Shown here: positions 29,515 through 42,477 of the stretch, piece after piece | Layout: each line of letters opens with the position of its first letter | Numbering within the stretch: position 1 is the stretch's first letter | Origin: Symbiodinium natans | Lineage: Eukaryota > Sar > Dinophyceae > Suessiales > Symbiodiniaceae | Reading direction: 5' to 3' | Length of the DNA stretch: 64,000 bases | Assembly (NCBI GenBank): GCA_905221605.1 | Contig: CAJNDS010002506.1 | Location: 109,501-173,500 of the forward strand | The notes under the pieces: generated by a model | What the model saw: only the letters and a program-made list of their open reading frames with translations | Told to the model about the DNA's origin: nothing | Databases searched by the model: none | Translations under genes and position numbers: made by a program

Positions 29515-29631
29515 CTGGCAAGAACCCCTGATATCTTGGTTCTTGGTTTTGGTTCCTGGGTCCCAGAGACTCAGGAACAAGTATTTGCACCGAACCCTTC
29601 CCCAAAGGCCCAGAAAGAGCATGGGTCTTTC

Positions 29632-29654
29632 TTTTTTTTTTGGGGGGGGGGGGG
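29632..29654 (+). repeat. T10-G13 homopolymer junction
   Basis: Ten T followed directly by thirteen G, then an AT/GT alternating stretch (29658-29690). Confidence 0.9.
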
Positions 29655-29833
29655 TACCATATATATGTATATGTGTATATACATATATTCAACAATTTAC
29701 GTGCTTGTTGACCACATCTTCGAATCCGAACCAGCTTAAACCGTCGGCTCTCCAGGCCAAGGCGATTGAGGACAGATCGACTTCCCACCCAGTTGGGGAG
29801 TTCTCAATCTTGAGCAATCTGGAGGACCACTAC

Positions 29834-29868
29834 TTAGGGTTTAGGGTTTTGGGTTTAGGGTTTAGGGC
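29834..29868 (+). repeat. Short TTTAGGG tract
   Basis: Four to five near-perfect TTTAGGG units. The flanks 29655-29833 and 29869-30515 show no supported gene; earlier exons of the SNF2 gene may lie in the latter. Confidence 0.85.
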
Positions 29869-30515
29869 TGCCGGTGGGGACTTTGAGATTCACATGTAAG
29901 CAGCCATGTAACTTCGTCGGTTTTGGCTGCCAGGATGCCGCCACCACACAGCCACCTAACTTCGTGCAGCATCCTTTGCGCCGCGAGCAGCTGAGATCTT
30001 TGGGGTGGATGCTCGTGCAGGCTGGCAGGGCAGGAGAACTACTAAAGGTCTTAGCGTTCATATGCATTCATGAGCTTTGGGCTTAGGATATCGGCAGACC
30101 TGTGAGAAGACTGTGCTTCAGGAACAACGGAGCACAGAAGAGCCTTTCGTCACAGAGCTGCGGGAGGCATGCCGAGTGATGAAGCTTGCAAGACCTTGCT
30201 GCGTAGCACATGTGTGTTCTTAGCTTGCAGGCTGTTTCGTGTCCGGATGCTCCTCACTGGAAGTTGGAAGGACTGATTCCGATGGGGGGAATTCTTGAAG
30301 CCTCCAGACATGGTCCGGTTTGTCTTCAGTAGGACAGAACTTACAAGAAGAATGCTGTTCAAGAAACAGTCCTTGGCAGAGAAATAGTCGCCTCAGAGCA
30401 TGCCAAGCTTTTCTCTTATCCCAAGGGCGACTTCCATGAACAGTTCGCAACTCGAAGCTAATGCAACGCTAATGCGGTGTTCACGTCGTGATTCAGGGTT
30501 CAAACTCGCCTGCAG

Positions 30516-33500
30516 GAAGCCTCCGCTGTGAGTATCGCAATGTCAAGGGCGGGGTATTGGCAGATGCGATTGGCTACGGGAAAACGGCTTGCACCATTGG
30601 CCTCATTGACAAGACGAAGGCCGGTCGCAACCGGGTACCGTTCTCGATTCTCGACTTCTCGACCACACTTCCGAGGATTCATGTCGTGCAGCACGTGCGC
30701 TACTGCGTTGTTGCAGCGTGCAGGAGTCCGCCCTCCCGGCAGTTCCAGTGTCTTTCCGAGGCTGGGCGTTGTGGAAGATATTGCTTTTTCAAACGACAGC
30801 AGGTTATGAGGAGTTCCACGAACGCTTTGCCATCGCTGAAACTGGTTTTCTTATGTTGTACCAATACATCATCATGTTTCTTCAAGCTCCTTTGTGCCTG
30901 ACACTGCCTGGAGGCTTCATCCCAAGCCGAGCTACTTTGGTTTTGGTTCCTACGAACCTTCACAAGCAATGGCTCTCGGAGATCGCAAAGTTCACCGGAG
31001 ATGCACTGAAGGTGATCTCGGTCCCAACATGTTCTCAACTAAAGCGGCTAACTCTGAAGGAGCTTGCCGAAGCGGATGTTGTGGTGTCGACATATAGACT
31101 CTTCTACTCCTTGCCGTACTTGCGGAGACTTGAAGAACTGGCACGAGAGAGCTCTTTCGGCTTTGCATTCCCGAAGCAGAAGCTCGGTCAGCATGCAGGA
31201 GAAGAGTGGTCGCAGGCGTACCGTGCTGCGTTTGAAGCCCTCCCTGGCTGGGCAGAAAAGCTTGGGATCGAAACAAGCACTCCAAGCAAGCAGCTCGGTT
31301 TCACCGGTGATGGCAGCGAGGTGACGGAGGTGACAGGCGATGGAAAGCGCCGAAAGAGCACATCGAGCAAAGCGCCAGACGCAGAGAGCCATACCGTACA
31401 GGCCTCCCAAGCCACGGAAGCCACCCAAGCGCCCCAGTCAAGCCAGAAGCGGCGCCGTGTGACGGGAAAGCAAGCCGGGTCTCCGTCGGCTTCTGTTCCA
31501 GATGAGCCGCGCGTGACAGACTGGCCAGCCCCAGCATTGCAGACACAGTACGTTCCCTTAGAGGTCTTCTGGTGGAAACGGATTGTTTGCGATGAGTTCC
31601 ATGAACTGCTCAGCAGGTACCCGCCAGCACAGACTGCAGTCGAGCTGTTCCATGCCGACAACAAGTGGGGGTTGAGCGGGACACCTCCGTGCCAAACTTT
31701 GGCTCAGATACGCAAGGCAGCCGGCTTTCTTGGAGTGCAACTTCCCCAGACGCCGGCGGACACAGATAGAGAGGAACCTCGCAAGGTCGCCCAAGAATGG
31801 TTGGATGCCTTTGTTCGTCGCAACACCTCCGAGCTGCCGCCTCTGGAAGAGCAGGAGCAAATTGTGCCGGTTCGCCAGACGGTCAAGGAGCGTGCCTTGT
31901 ACTTGGCATTGACGGAGCAGCAACAGTTGACCCAGGAGCTTGGGCTAACATCAACCCAGAGCCATGATCTTCCCCAACAGATCAAAGCACTGAAGGAAGT
32001 TGGCCAGACCACCTGCGGTCTCCTGAAGCTCTGCAGCCATTTCTGCTTCTCCGGGGCATCGGATGTTCTGACCGCAGAAGATGAATGCCAGAAACAGGTC
32101 GCGCTGAGGAGGGAGCGCATCCTGAGGGCCGAACGGGACATCAAGACCCAGTCGGAGAGGGTCGCATCCCTGGCACAGCTCATTGGCCACTTCGAACCTC
32201 TTTTTGCCAAGCAGCCACACGACGTCAACTGCCCGCACATCGGCAAAGAATCCAAGGCGCCTGCTCCCCCTACTTGTCCTTCTTGTGGTTTCTTTGATAT
32301 GGTCGCTCCTCATGGCGTCACAGTGCCGCCTGCGCTTTTTGCCTGTCAATACAGTATACATGAGCTGAGATGATGCGTTTTCATTTTTGTTTGTTTTTCC
32401 TGCTGTCCTTAAGCGCAGGGTGTCCTGACAGCGCGACTCAAGTTCATGGGAGGCAAGGCGCAGGGCAGCAAGGTGCCATGACGAGATTTGGCATTGGTAA
32501 GTGGCGTCAGCAGCTTCAGCTTCACCGAATACTGTAGAGGCCGAGCCAAAGTCCCAAATCTGCGGAAGCCCAGGAGTAAAGAAATCCTCAAGGCCCCTGA
32601 ACCAGCCTGAAGCCCGAAAGCCCTCAGCTCCGGCACAACCATCCGAATCATCCGAAGCCTTGCACGACGCCTTAGGCTTGATACATCTTTGATGCAGGGA
32701 GGTTGGAGCATGTTGGAACATGTCTGGAAGCTTAGCTGCCCTCTGACCGTCGAGATCCGAAGCTTCCGAGCCAAGGCGGAGCTCCAAAAGGCCCTGTTTG
32801 CCACGGCCGCGGAGCGCAACGCCGGGCTGCGCAGCCACGCGCTCGCCGCGGGCTTCGATGCAAAAGCTGCAAGTGGCGTGGCAGAAGCTTGGGTTTCTTT
32901 CCGGGTTTCAGATGCAGGAAATATAAGACACTTCCGCTGCAAATCTTACATCACAGGCACCCTCATAGCCATACTTTGCAGTCGTGATTTTGCATTATTC
33001 GGCATCTAGCACGGAGAGTTCTTGGAGGTGCACGGCGAACATACATGAAACAGCTTGTTGCAACACAAGATGCAATTGGATGGCCTGCTGGTTCCTCCCT
33101 GTGGCTAAGGCAAGTTGTCCGCGTCCCTGTACCAGGACTCTGAGCAAGGAGGCAGGGGCATGTGCAAACTTGTCTGAAGAGAGATGCAGCCGCAGCAAGA
33201 TCATGAGCCGCTTTCAGATCACGCGAAAGGTCTTGCAGAAGTGGAGTGGAAGAAGGTCTTGGATGCGCTCGAGCCGCTTGAGAAAGATGCAGGCCCATGA
33301 TTTCCAAAAGAAACCTGATGGTGGTAGTTTAGCTGCTTGGCAGATCAAGGAACTGACAGAATCCCAGTGAATTGTTTCCGCTACAGCAGAGGCAGTGCAG
33401 CAGGTGAACAAGTTCGAACATAGCTCGTTAGGAGATGTAGAAAACGCTATTTTACTCAATGCAAAAGAAGCGAAGCACTGAGGCGACTGTACAATTGGAG

Positions 33501-36370
33501 AGGAATTGTACTCAGCAAGAACTCTAGAACCAAAGCGCCTGGACCCCGACGCGATACCTCAAAGAGAATTCTAGGACAAACAGGACTTGCAATTCAAGAG
33601 CAGCAGCGTTAAGTTCCTCTCGACAAAACGGCCTTTGTGAGGTGCTGATTCGGCTGCTGCCCGCGTACGAGAAGTGACTTCCTTGAATCTGATGTTGATT
33701 TTGAGGTTCCTCCTGAACAGTCGGTTCGCAGTTGCTACTGGTATTTTCTTCGGAGGTGATGAAGGAGTCCATCCTTTCTTTGCCGTGCTGCCCTAAGAGC
33801 TCTTCATGCCAGCCAGTGGTAGCTCAACACTTGCAAAGCGCAAAAACATCCTGAAAAGGCGTGATCCACCACCCAGGCACGAAGGGACTGGAGGGTTTCC
33901 GGCAGTCATAAGCGCTCTCTTTTTGTCTTTCGTGCAGATGCGTGAAGATGCGAAAGCATTTGGGGATGCCTGCCTGGCCCTGTGGTGGCGAGGAGAGAGC
34001 CCAAAACGGTCTTGTTGACATGTTTCTGATCACACGAATTGAGTCCTCCTGAACATGCTCAATATATTGAGTGCAGCCATGAAGCTCAGACTATCCTCAT
34101 GTGTAAATGCTGCACTTGCAAGATCACCGAAGTGCACTATCGCTCAAAGTGTTCCTTCTGAGGAGCAACAGCGCGAGCTGGCAGTTGAGAACTGGAAATG
34201 GCGCAGCATCCGAGAAGCTTGCTTGCAGTCAGTCGTGTTCGAGGTGTTTGCGCTTTGTTTAGGCTTTGCTTCGAGCGCTAGAATCAGAAAGGTTGCATGA
34301 TGTTGCGATATGGTAGGGAGGGGCCACCTTCACTCTCAAGCTTCCTCAAACATGTGCTACTTCTTCTCGACCTGTTAAGGAGAACGCCCAGAATCTGCAG
34401 AAGTTTCTGAAAGCATGGAAGGCAGGGCTGTTGCCTGAAGGCCATTTGCGGAATGGGGGGCTTTTTGGATCTGTGCCAGGAAGACCTCCTTTGCTCGGTG
34501 CAGCGCCTGCAGGCGTTGCAGGCACTGAACTTTAGGGTTTAGGGCAGGGTTTAGGGTTTAGGGTTCAGGGTTCAGGGTTTAGGGTTTCGGGTTTAGGGTT
34601 TAGGGTTTAGGAGTCGAGTCGTGGATAGCACAGGCCGTAGCCACAGGCCATATTCACATGGTGCTTTTGACATGTCACGACTCTCTTGTGGCGGCCCACA
34701 GGTCGGACTGCAGGAGAAGCTCCGAAGTCTGACATCCTTTCAGGAGCCGGGTTTTCAGTGCGAGGTCTTTCAATGCACTGACTACAGGGACTACAGACCA
34801 TCTTTCCTACGCTGGTGGCAGGACACGCTGCAGGCGTCGCAAGCCAACGCTCTAGAAGAGCTGCAGGATGAAGGCCACACAGCAAGAGTTGTGACAGCTC
34901 TGAACCTGACAAGTCCATTCTATCTCACCCTGGCCTGTGCCAGGATCCAGGTTTGCAAAGTATGGGTCGAAGATCGAGACGCTGCTTGAATGCAGGGGAC
35001 GCTCCCAAGTGCGTGTGCATGCAGATGGGCTCCTAAGGCTTGTGAAGCACTCGCAAAAGATCCAGCTGCAATCTGAGCTTGTTCAAGGGGTAGGGAGTTA
35101 GGCCAGAGGTTGAATGCATTGCAACAAGCTGTCAAGCGGGTAGCCTCTGCGCATACGGCTCAAGCCGTTGATCTGACCAATTGTTTTCAAGGAGAGCCAA
35201 GTTGTTCACTTAGGAAGGATGATCCAGAAGCAAAGATGATTTGCTTCGTCCAGTGGGAAGACCTGAAGCGAAAGGCCTGCAGTTCAAGTTTATCTTTGCT
35301 TTGTCCGAAGATTTGCATGTGTTGACTCGTTTGATTTAAGGCAAGACTGTAGTTGGAGCTTGACTAAATCTGCCAGATCAGCTCAGCGCTGGACGAGTTC
35401 AAAGTCCGGGGCCTGCGGAATGCTGTGCCCGGGCTCCTTTGTGGATGTCCGCCTGTTAACATTGCTAATCTCCGAGGTGCCGCACCACGTCCTGCAGGGA
35501 AGTGTATGGGCTCGCCAAGCTGCGCTCAGGCAATGCCTTGCTGTGCCTGCACACAGATTGTGTGAATTGAGTATGTGATTCTGGCTAGGAGATTCCAGTA
35601 TGAAGACTCCGGGCCTCGCATGCTGCTCCTTTCGCTCGAGGAGTCCGCCAGTGGAACCAATCTAACGGCTGCTTGGTTTCGCAGAACAGAGACCAACAAA
35701 AAGCTGGGACCCAGCTTCACGAGCTAAGGCTGCCAACCATGTTCTGATTGTTCACCCGATGGAGGTACTTGGGCAGCAAATGCAGACTATCCTCTAGGTC
35801 GTCTAGGTTTGCAGTGATATGCATGATGTCAGTCTTGATAGAAAGACCATCCAAGAAAAGGGAACACCCGAGTTTTGAAGCAACCCTTAGATGGCGACAT
35901 CTGGTGACGCCCGAGGCACATTCACAAGAGGAGGCTGTGGCCTTCGAGATGCAGGCAATGACATGGCCCGACATGGCTGTGATCTGTTCACGTGCCTGAA
36001 GTCTGCAGATTGCCTGGGACGCAACAAACACAAGCTGACGAACGTCTGCTTGCTTGATTTTCCTTTTGCATATTTTGGAGAGGCAGTGGGCCGTGTGCGA
36101 CGCCCCGGACAGCAGAAGAAGCCTCTCGACTTTCAACGCCATCGTGTAGGTTGACTCGTGCAGTTCTGGATGGCATCTAGGATTCATATCTGGCGCTTCG
36201 TCACCCTCGACACCATAGAGCAGCAGATCACGGAGGACTGGTGGCCGCTGCCCAACCGAAACCCCCCAAAACGCCTTAACGTCCACTCTCAAACCTTAAG
36301 AGCCCGAATTCCTAACTGTCCACAGAGTCTCCGAATTTCTTTGTTGTCACTTTCCCAAATCCTCCTATAA
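30516..36370 (+). CDS. SNF2-family ATPase, SHPRH/RAD5-like, split into many small exons (5' end missing)
   Basis: The exons recovered are 30516-30623 (motif I GGVLADAIGYGKTACTIGLI), 30914-~32344 (ATLVLVPTNLHKQW; DVVVSTYRLF; motif II DEFH at 31591; LSGTPP), 34951-34991, 35102-35135, 35214-35274 (FVQWEDLKRK), 35377-35421, 35498-35529, 35589-35667 (MLLLSLEESASGTNLT), 35729-35764 (HVLIVHPM), 35916-35954, 36083-36120 (motif VI AVGRVRRPGQ) and 36181-~36370 (WRFVTLDTIEQQI). Joined, they keep frame and give a complete helicase C-lobe. Of ten introns, eight are GC-AG and two GT-AG; lengths are 59-290. A Ser/Thr/Gln-rich insert with basic stretches (QKRRRVTGK) splits the N-lobe, and CPSCG near 32276 may start a RING finger. 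Such proteins remodel chromatin or act in DNA-damage tolerance. Exons between 32345 and 34950, and the N-terminus, are unresolved. Confidence 0.85.
34531..34611 (+). repeat. TTTAGGG-like tract inside an intron of the SNF2 gene
   Basis: About ten diverged TTTAGGG/GTTCAGGG units, located between the resolved exons of the SNF2 gene. Confidence 0.85.
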
Positions 36371-38282
36371 ACCCAAGTTTGTGGCTGCCCCCCCCCTTGA
36401 GAGAGGAGCACCAGAAGGAGCTCTGGGAGCGCCAAAGAGTCAAAATCCAGGTTTCCGAGGCCGCCGAACAGGAGCCGCCAATGGCTGTGAAAGCTCTTCA
36501 CAATGTTCCTTTTTTTTTTTACTGAGTTCTGTTTGTCTCGAGGCCTTTTTAGGGGCTTCCGGCTTCAATATGCATGTTTCCTGCCAGGACCCGGAGAGCG
36601 ACATCGACTGCGATGCTGAGGCCCCCCACGCTTGTGGTCTTCTCTTCTGCGCTCTCTGCTTTTTTTCCTCTCACAACTGCGCGACCAAAAGGCGGATACT
36701 CAGAGTCAGGGTGGGATGAATCGAGGGTGGGGAGTTGGTCCCACCTGCCTCTTTTGTTTTGGCTGCTTTGCGCCATAGGTGGATGCTCGCGAAGCGGGAG
36801 GTGAGCAGGGAGGAGGCACAGAATGTGTATAAGTTTCTTCTATCTTAAGTTTCTACGGTTCTTTGACTCCAAAAGAGCTGCTTCTCAGAGAACTGCTCTG
36901 AGGACATGTGCCGAGCGTGTTTGAGGACTGTACGCAGCGCATGAGACTCGAACTGAGCGGCAAAACGTCACAGGCGCAAAGCTGTTTGCATGCTCTCAGG
37001 CTATGTTGCACCCGATGCAGACGCAGTCAAAGGCATTGAGGACCCTGGCTTTCAAGTGTATCTTTCGCTGAGCACGTGTAAAGCAGCCCCAATCTGTATG
37101 TAGGTCATCACGGAGAGGTAGACTCAGACGTAAGCATGCAACAGCAGCTCACAGCCTGCTTCAAGGAGGATGATGAAACCGCATCTGGCTGAGTTCAATG
37201 TTGAATGCTACCAGTATAGACTGTTCTCGTTCTCGTCTCTGTAGCATGCCCAGGTTATTGACAACAAGGCTTTCGAGCAGCCTCTTGGTATCATTATCAT
37301 TCATCGGGGAAGCTGCAATGAACCATGTGGCCCACGTCTCAAATATAAATCCCTCATGATCCAAGGACCCAGACCGAAGTCTTGATGGGCTTCTTACCGA
37401 AACTTAAGGTTACTGATGTTACCTCAGCTCTACTTTTTGGAAACTTTCAGTGTTCCGCTGATGACAGACAAGGCCTCAGTCCGCGGGAGGATTGTGAAGC
37501 TACACAGCGCTATGTGCCATCGTGAGTGAGACTCAGTATGCCAGGGTGGTTCGAGTACAGCCAAAGTATGTGTCTGGGTTACCGCTGATCTGACATGCTG
37601 AGATGCTTCCTATGTCTCACTCAGCGATGTCTTGGGCAATGTGCAGGGGAGAGCCACACCACAAGAGGGGAAGGCGAGTGAGACCTGCGATTTGGCCGTC
37701 TCATCGCAAAAGAGGACCGCCAAACTTTGCCACCCAACTCCAGCTCCACTTGACTTGGTTTTCCGAATCGAGGGCCAGGTCTGGACTCGCGAGCTGCTGG
37801 CCGCCAGCGGCCATCTACACACGTGCTGGGTTTAGTCTTGCAAGAGGTTCTCACGAGCTTTGGACACTCTTCGCCATCGCCGCAACTATGAAACTTTCTT
37901 GTTTTAACTTTGAGGGTGGGGGGGCGCTCTGGCCGCTTGACTTCGGGCCACCTCATGTGCTTAAGCGGCTGCGCGTCGTAAGTTGCTGCATTAGTTTTAC
38001 TGGTGCGGCGTGCAGATTTCTCGGACATTTGTGCCTTTGCAGCCGTTTAGTTCGTGAGTTCCTGTCATCCCAGCTCTGCCAAAGTGCAGCGGATGGAGGC
38101 ATTTGGTGCATACTGTGCGTGTTCGTTCTTGTTAGGCAACATCGGAACTCCACCACAACCTTTTAGGGCATTTCATATCGATCCTGCGAGTTCCACCTTT
38201 TTTGAAGGCATTCCGGACAAAACCTTTGGAAGCGCATGATTAGAGGCGTCATATGGATTTGACAAGTCTGCTCTAGCACGAG
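36371..38282. other. Spacer without supported gene
   Basis: The longest plus frame (37603-38166, 187 codons) has no motif and starts in ordinary sequence. No gene is claimed. Confidence 0.3.
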
Positions 38283-38358
38283 AACCGATAGGGGCCGACC
38301 TTAAACCGATACCCAACTTCTATAGATAATTCCCACATAACCGATAGGGGGCCGACCC
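38283..38358 (+). repeat. Direct repeat AACCGATAGGGGCCGACC, two copies
   Basis: Copies lie at 38283-38300 and 38339-38358 (the second has one extra G). Confidence 0.75.
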
Positions 38359-38522
38359 TATTCCACGCGGCAGTCGGGACAGACTAGAGGTTTGGGACCG
38401 CTACGCATAAAGATCCTTCGACTGAAGCTGCCAAGGCCGCCCACATCCCGGGGCATGGCAAGGCCATCTCGGCCTCCTCTCAGGCCCCAAGCCTTGCACA
38501 TGTGGCGCTTAAATACCAAACT

Positions 38523-38649
38523 CTTGAAGGGCATTGAGGGCCCTTGAAGGGCATTCAAGGGCATTCAAGGGCATTCAAGGGCATTAGAAGGGCATTAGAA
38601 GGGCATTAGAAGGGCATTGAAGGAATTTAAAGGGCACTCGGGGGCATTT
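38523..38649 (+). repeat. Tandem AAGGGCATTC / AGAAGGGCATT array
   Basis: About ten units of 10-12 bp, drifting from AAGGGCATTC to AAGGGCATTAG. Confidence 0.9.
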
Positions 38650-39137
38650 ATGTCATCTGCAGGCTGGTAGCGAGTTGAACACCAGCGCGGGAGGAACGTC
38701 CAGGCAGCCTCTTGGTTGCAAGGCCCGTGGATGAACCACCCACACACACTCAGAGACCCGAGTGTTCCTCTGTCTCCTGATATGATGTCCCTCACTCCCT
38801 CAGGAATGCAAACATCGAGCGGCGGATCTCCTGGCTGGAGGAGGCCTCCCTTCCGGCATGTATCTGCCAGCTTCTCCAGCATTTTCCAGCTGAGGATGTT
38901 GCAGTTCTACATCGTCGAGTCAAGGCCGAGTGCAGCGAAGGCTCGTTATGGCTTTTTGCAAAGCTTTGGGGACCGAGAACGGAACGAGTCAACTGCGCAC
39001 GTCTGAGCGCTCTCCATCTCCATGTTCACCGGTCCCGTTATTGTTCTTAGGTGCGGCTTGGCTTTTGGCTTGGCTTGCTCTTCAAAGCCTGTACGAATCT
39101 GTTCCAACTCAGTCATACGAGCATTGTGTTTGCAGAT

Positions 39138-39164
39138 GGGGGTGGGGGGGGGGGGGGGGGGGGG
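39138..39164 (+). repeat. Poly-G run
   Basis: About 26 G residues with one T interruption. The C/G-rich stretch 39365-39510 (GTGCGGGGC-type units) follows 200 bp later. No gene is seen across 38650-41036. Confidence 0.9.
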
Positions 39165-41036
39165 CGTGCCGTAACCGCCCGTTATTGTTACTGTTGTTCA
39201 ACACGTCTGCAGGTTTGCTTGACGAGCATCACTTTCGAAAGCCGTGCAAGCTTGAATTGAAGAACATCATGCCATCAAGAGAGGATGATTGCTTTAGAGC
39301 CCGGAGGAATCATCTCAAGCCCACCTGTTTTTTTCCGACCCCATCATAACCTTTGTATTGTAAGGGGGGGCTACGCCCCCGTGCGGGGCTGCGTGGGGGC
39401 AGTGCGGGGCAGAGTGGCGCGGTGCGGGGCGGTGTGTCAACGGTAAATGGATGATGATGGCCGTGCGCGGGGCTGTGTGCGGGGCTATGTGGGGCCCTGT
39501 GCGGCGCGAAGGCAAGAGCAGCAATAGTCTGTATCCGCTATTTGCCATGGCAGCTCCCTCGCATGGCCGGACGCAATAGACACGTAAGCAATCTTCCCAC
39601 TTAGAAGGTGGTGCTGCCGCTGGAGATTCTGGTCTCCGGGCCCTCGTGGCACGACTGGACGGTCCTCTGCTCGGCTTGCTTCAGTTGACCAGCAGAGGTT
39701 GATTGTGTGATATCTGAAAGCTATTGAGGTGGTTCAGGAGGATGGAGTAGCTGACTAGCCGTGACTAGCCAATTCGGTGGCCGGTTTCTGAGCTCAGGTG
39801 AACTGGCCCAGGAGAGACGCATGCGGGAGATTCTCGAGGCGAGTCATGGCGAGTCTACTTTACTGCATTCTTGAGAGCAGCCACCTTGGTTTATTTTTTT
39901 AATGTTAATTTGCCTAAAAAGTAGACTGAAGAACCTTCACAGCATCTTATGGGGCGTTGCGTAGGAACCTGGACAAGTCGGCTTCGATTTGTGCCTTGTC
40001 CAGGCGCGCATGTCCTCGCTGGAGGACAGTCTGAAAACCGAGAGCAAGGATCGTGAGGCAACAGGAGACAGATCTTGTGGTGAGTCGGGCACTGGATAAC
40101 CTCATGTTTCTGAGCTGAGGGTGTGGAGCAGCTTCGTAGGCCAACATGCAAGTAATGACAACCGAGCTCAACAAGACAGTGGAAGGCTCGGGCTGACAGC
40201 AGTTGTCAGAGATGCTGAATGTAGGCCCAACATGGACACCCTACATATGTTTTATTGCCACTTGCAGGCCTCATTCGCTGGGGGCCCAGCCTCCCCCGTA
40301 TTCCCAGTGGCAGATCCAAGTTTCGTTTCCGCCGCTCTCTTTGTGCTGAACTGGCTCCAAGGCCGCATTGACGACAATTTGTCACTGGGAGCAGCTTCGA
40401 TGAGAGAGCGCACGGATCAAACCGAGGCAAGTGTCACGGGTATGTTGTTCGTCGTATTCTTATCAGTGAGATACGCCTTCCTTAGCCAGATATGATCCGC
40501 TTGTAGAGTATTGGCAACAAGAAGTTTGCTGTTCCAGGTCCGTCTACGCTCCTTAATCAAGAGAGTTGATGAAGGCCTGCGATTTTTGCACCCGAGACTT
40601 TGTGCCTGTGCCTTCAGTCTTCCGTGTTATTACATGACCGCCCCAGCCAGTATGTACATGCTTTGTGCAGTAGCATGCAACATCCCCTCTTAAGGGTTGA
40701 CGAAGCAGACTGCGCGGACAATTGATAGCACACCAGGACTTACAGCCGGTGCGGCAGCCCTTCAGGCGCGGCTGATCTCAGCTGATATGACAGGTTCCAC
40801 GTTGCGCGGGATGGGTATATGCCACTACTGGATTTCATGTCTTCGCCAAGGTTTGGCCAGGTGTCAAGGCGCAAAGTCTGAAAGAGAAAGGGCATGAAAG
40901 AGCATGGCAGGACAGCCTGGGGGCAAGAGATGGCTTTTCGAGCTGCTCTCAGCTTTTCGTACTTGGTCTGGCTCATGTCTGACTCTCTGACTCATGTTGG
41001 GCTCATGTTTGCCGACTCCTCGTCCTGAGTGGCACT

Positions 41037-41492
41037 TTGCAACGGTTCAGGGAAGCCGGGCGGGCCAGCATTCAGCCACGAGCTGTTGGGAGCCCAGTCC
41101 AAACCAGTACTGGCAGATTCGACAGTGTTTGTGAGTCAGCAGCACTCAGCATAGGCAGTACACTCACATCACTCGCGTCACGTGGTGTCTGCACTGCTGG
41201 CTCTGTGAGCCATTGTGAGGGCGGTGGCCGTGGCAGCGTCTCACCGACCCCGAAGCAGCCGCCGCACGAGCAGCAGCAGCAGCCGCAGCAGCCACAGCTT
41301 AGGCAGCCCCAGCAGCAACCGCAACAGCAGCAGCAGGCTCGAATTTTCAATGAAGGGGTTTGCAGAATTTTGTGCAGAATCTTGCTGATCATGTGTTCTG
41401 CTGTTCTAGCCATCGTTGATGAACTGACTGATGGATGCTTTGTAGCTGCGAGCTGGGATGGTGGAGATGGCAGACTGCGACTTTCCTTCTAA
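41037..41492 (+). CDS. Doubtful ORF with glutamine-rich stretch
   Basis: A 151-codon frame with a Gln/Pro-rich central stretch encoded by CAG/CAA repeats (41269-41338), followed by a hydrophobic segment (LCRILLIMCSAVLAIV). The 41037 codon is not ATG. No domain is recognised; the frame may only be kept open by the CAG repeat. Confidence 0.2.
   Translation: MQRFREAGRASIQPRAVGSPVQTSTGRFDSVCESAALSIGSTLTSLASRGVCTAGSVSHCEGGGRGSVSPTPKQPPHEQQQQPQQPQLRQPQQQPQQQQQARIFNEGVCRILCRILLIMCSAVLAIVDELTDGCFVAASWDGGDGRLRLSF
41269..41338 (+). repeat. Imperfect CAG/CAA/CCG triplet tract
   Basis: About 22 triplets, mostly CAG with CCG, CCA and CAA interruptions. Confidence 0.85.
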
Positions 41493-42477
41493 TCTGAAGC
41501 CCATGAGATGCTTCCGGCACAGGTAACCGGACAGTCGCAGACTTTGATAGTGCAATTCAGTTGTAGATCACTGCCTCCATGCGTGATGAGCTGAAAGTTG
41601 CGAGAGGCGGGTGGCCGGTTCCCATTGAGATCCGCCAGACGCTCAGTCTCTCAAAGGTGCAGTTCCGCTGGAAGTGCAAGGGACTTGGCCCTGCACAAGT
41701 TGGTTGCTGACTGATCATACCAATCCGACCTTTGCCGGGCCGTTCTTAGCGACGTTGTGGATCCGTGCCATTCCTTGTACTATGAGGGTGGTGACCCGCG
41801 ATTGGGAGGCATGAGCCAGAAGCCCGGCATGGGCATACCGGTGTCGTTGTTTCATGCTGTTTCCATCTCAGAACTTTCAGCTACCCAGCAAACTACTCAC
41901 TTTTTGTACAAGCCCACGTTCATGTGGGCCGTTCAAATGCCCTGAGGAGATGCTAGCTCACCCGTTCCCGCGAGTAGGTGCATCAATCGCAGAATTCCGG
42001 AGCAACTTAAACAGGGTCCCTTACACAAGTGCCACGCACACGAAGGCAAACGCCAAAAGAAGCCTGCAACAACGATGACAACGGTTTGTCCAAACTCAGC
42101 CCTTTGCTGGCTGGCGGTCTGGCCGAGCGGGATTCCTCCGAACGGGATCAATGGGAATGGGCTGGCAGCTGGGCTGAGGCTACGTGCGGATGCTGTTTCG
42201 GCAAGGCTCGATTTCGGCCACAGCGCCTCGTCAAAAGGCGAAAACGCAGTCAAACGGAGCTCAGACAAAAACGCATTCTTTCAGGCGAAAGGTCACGAAA
42301 GCGCGCTGTCGTTTTGGTTTCCAACGTATTCCCCCCAAGGCTCAGGAAAGTACCGGGGGGCCCTTCCCCATCGACCGATGTTTGGTCGGCCCTGAGGGGG
42401 CCGCTTGTGCCCCCTTTCGCCCTACCCCACCCTGCTGTCATCTCCTGTCTCCTGTGGTGTGGTGTGTGGGTTGGTTT
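41493..42477. other. Spacer without supported gene
   Basis: Three overlapping frames occur at 42029-42579, but none has a motif or a clear coding bias. Confidence 0.3.
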
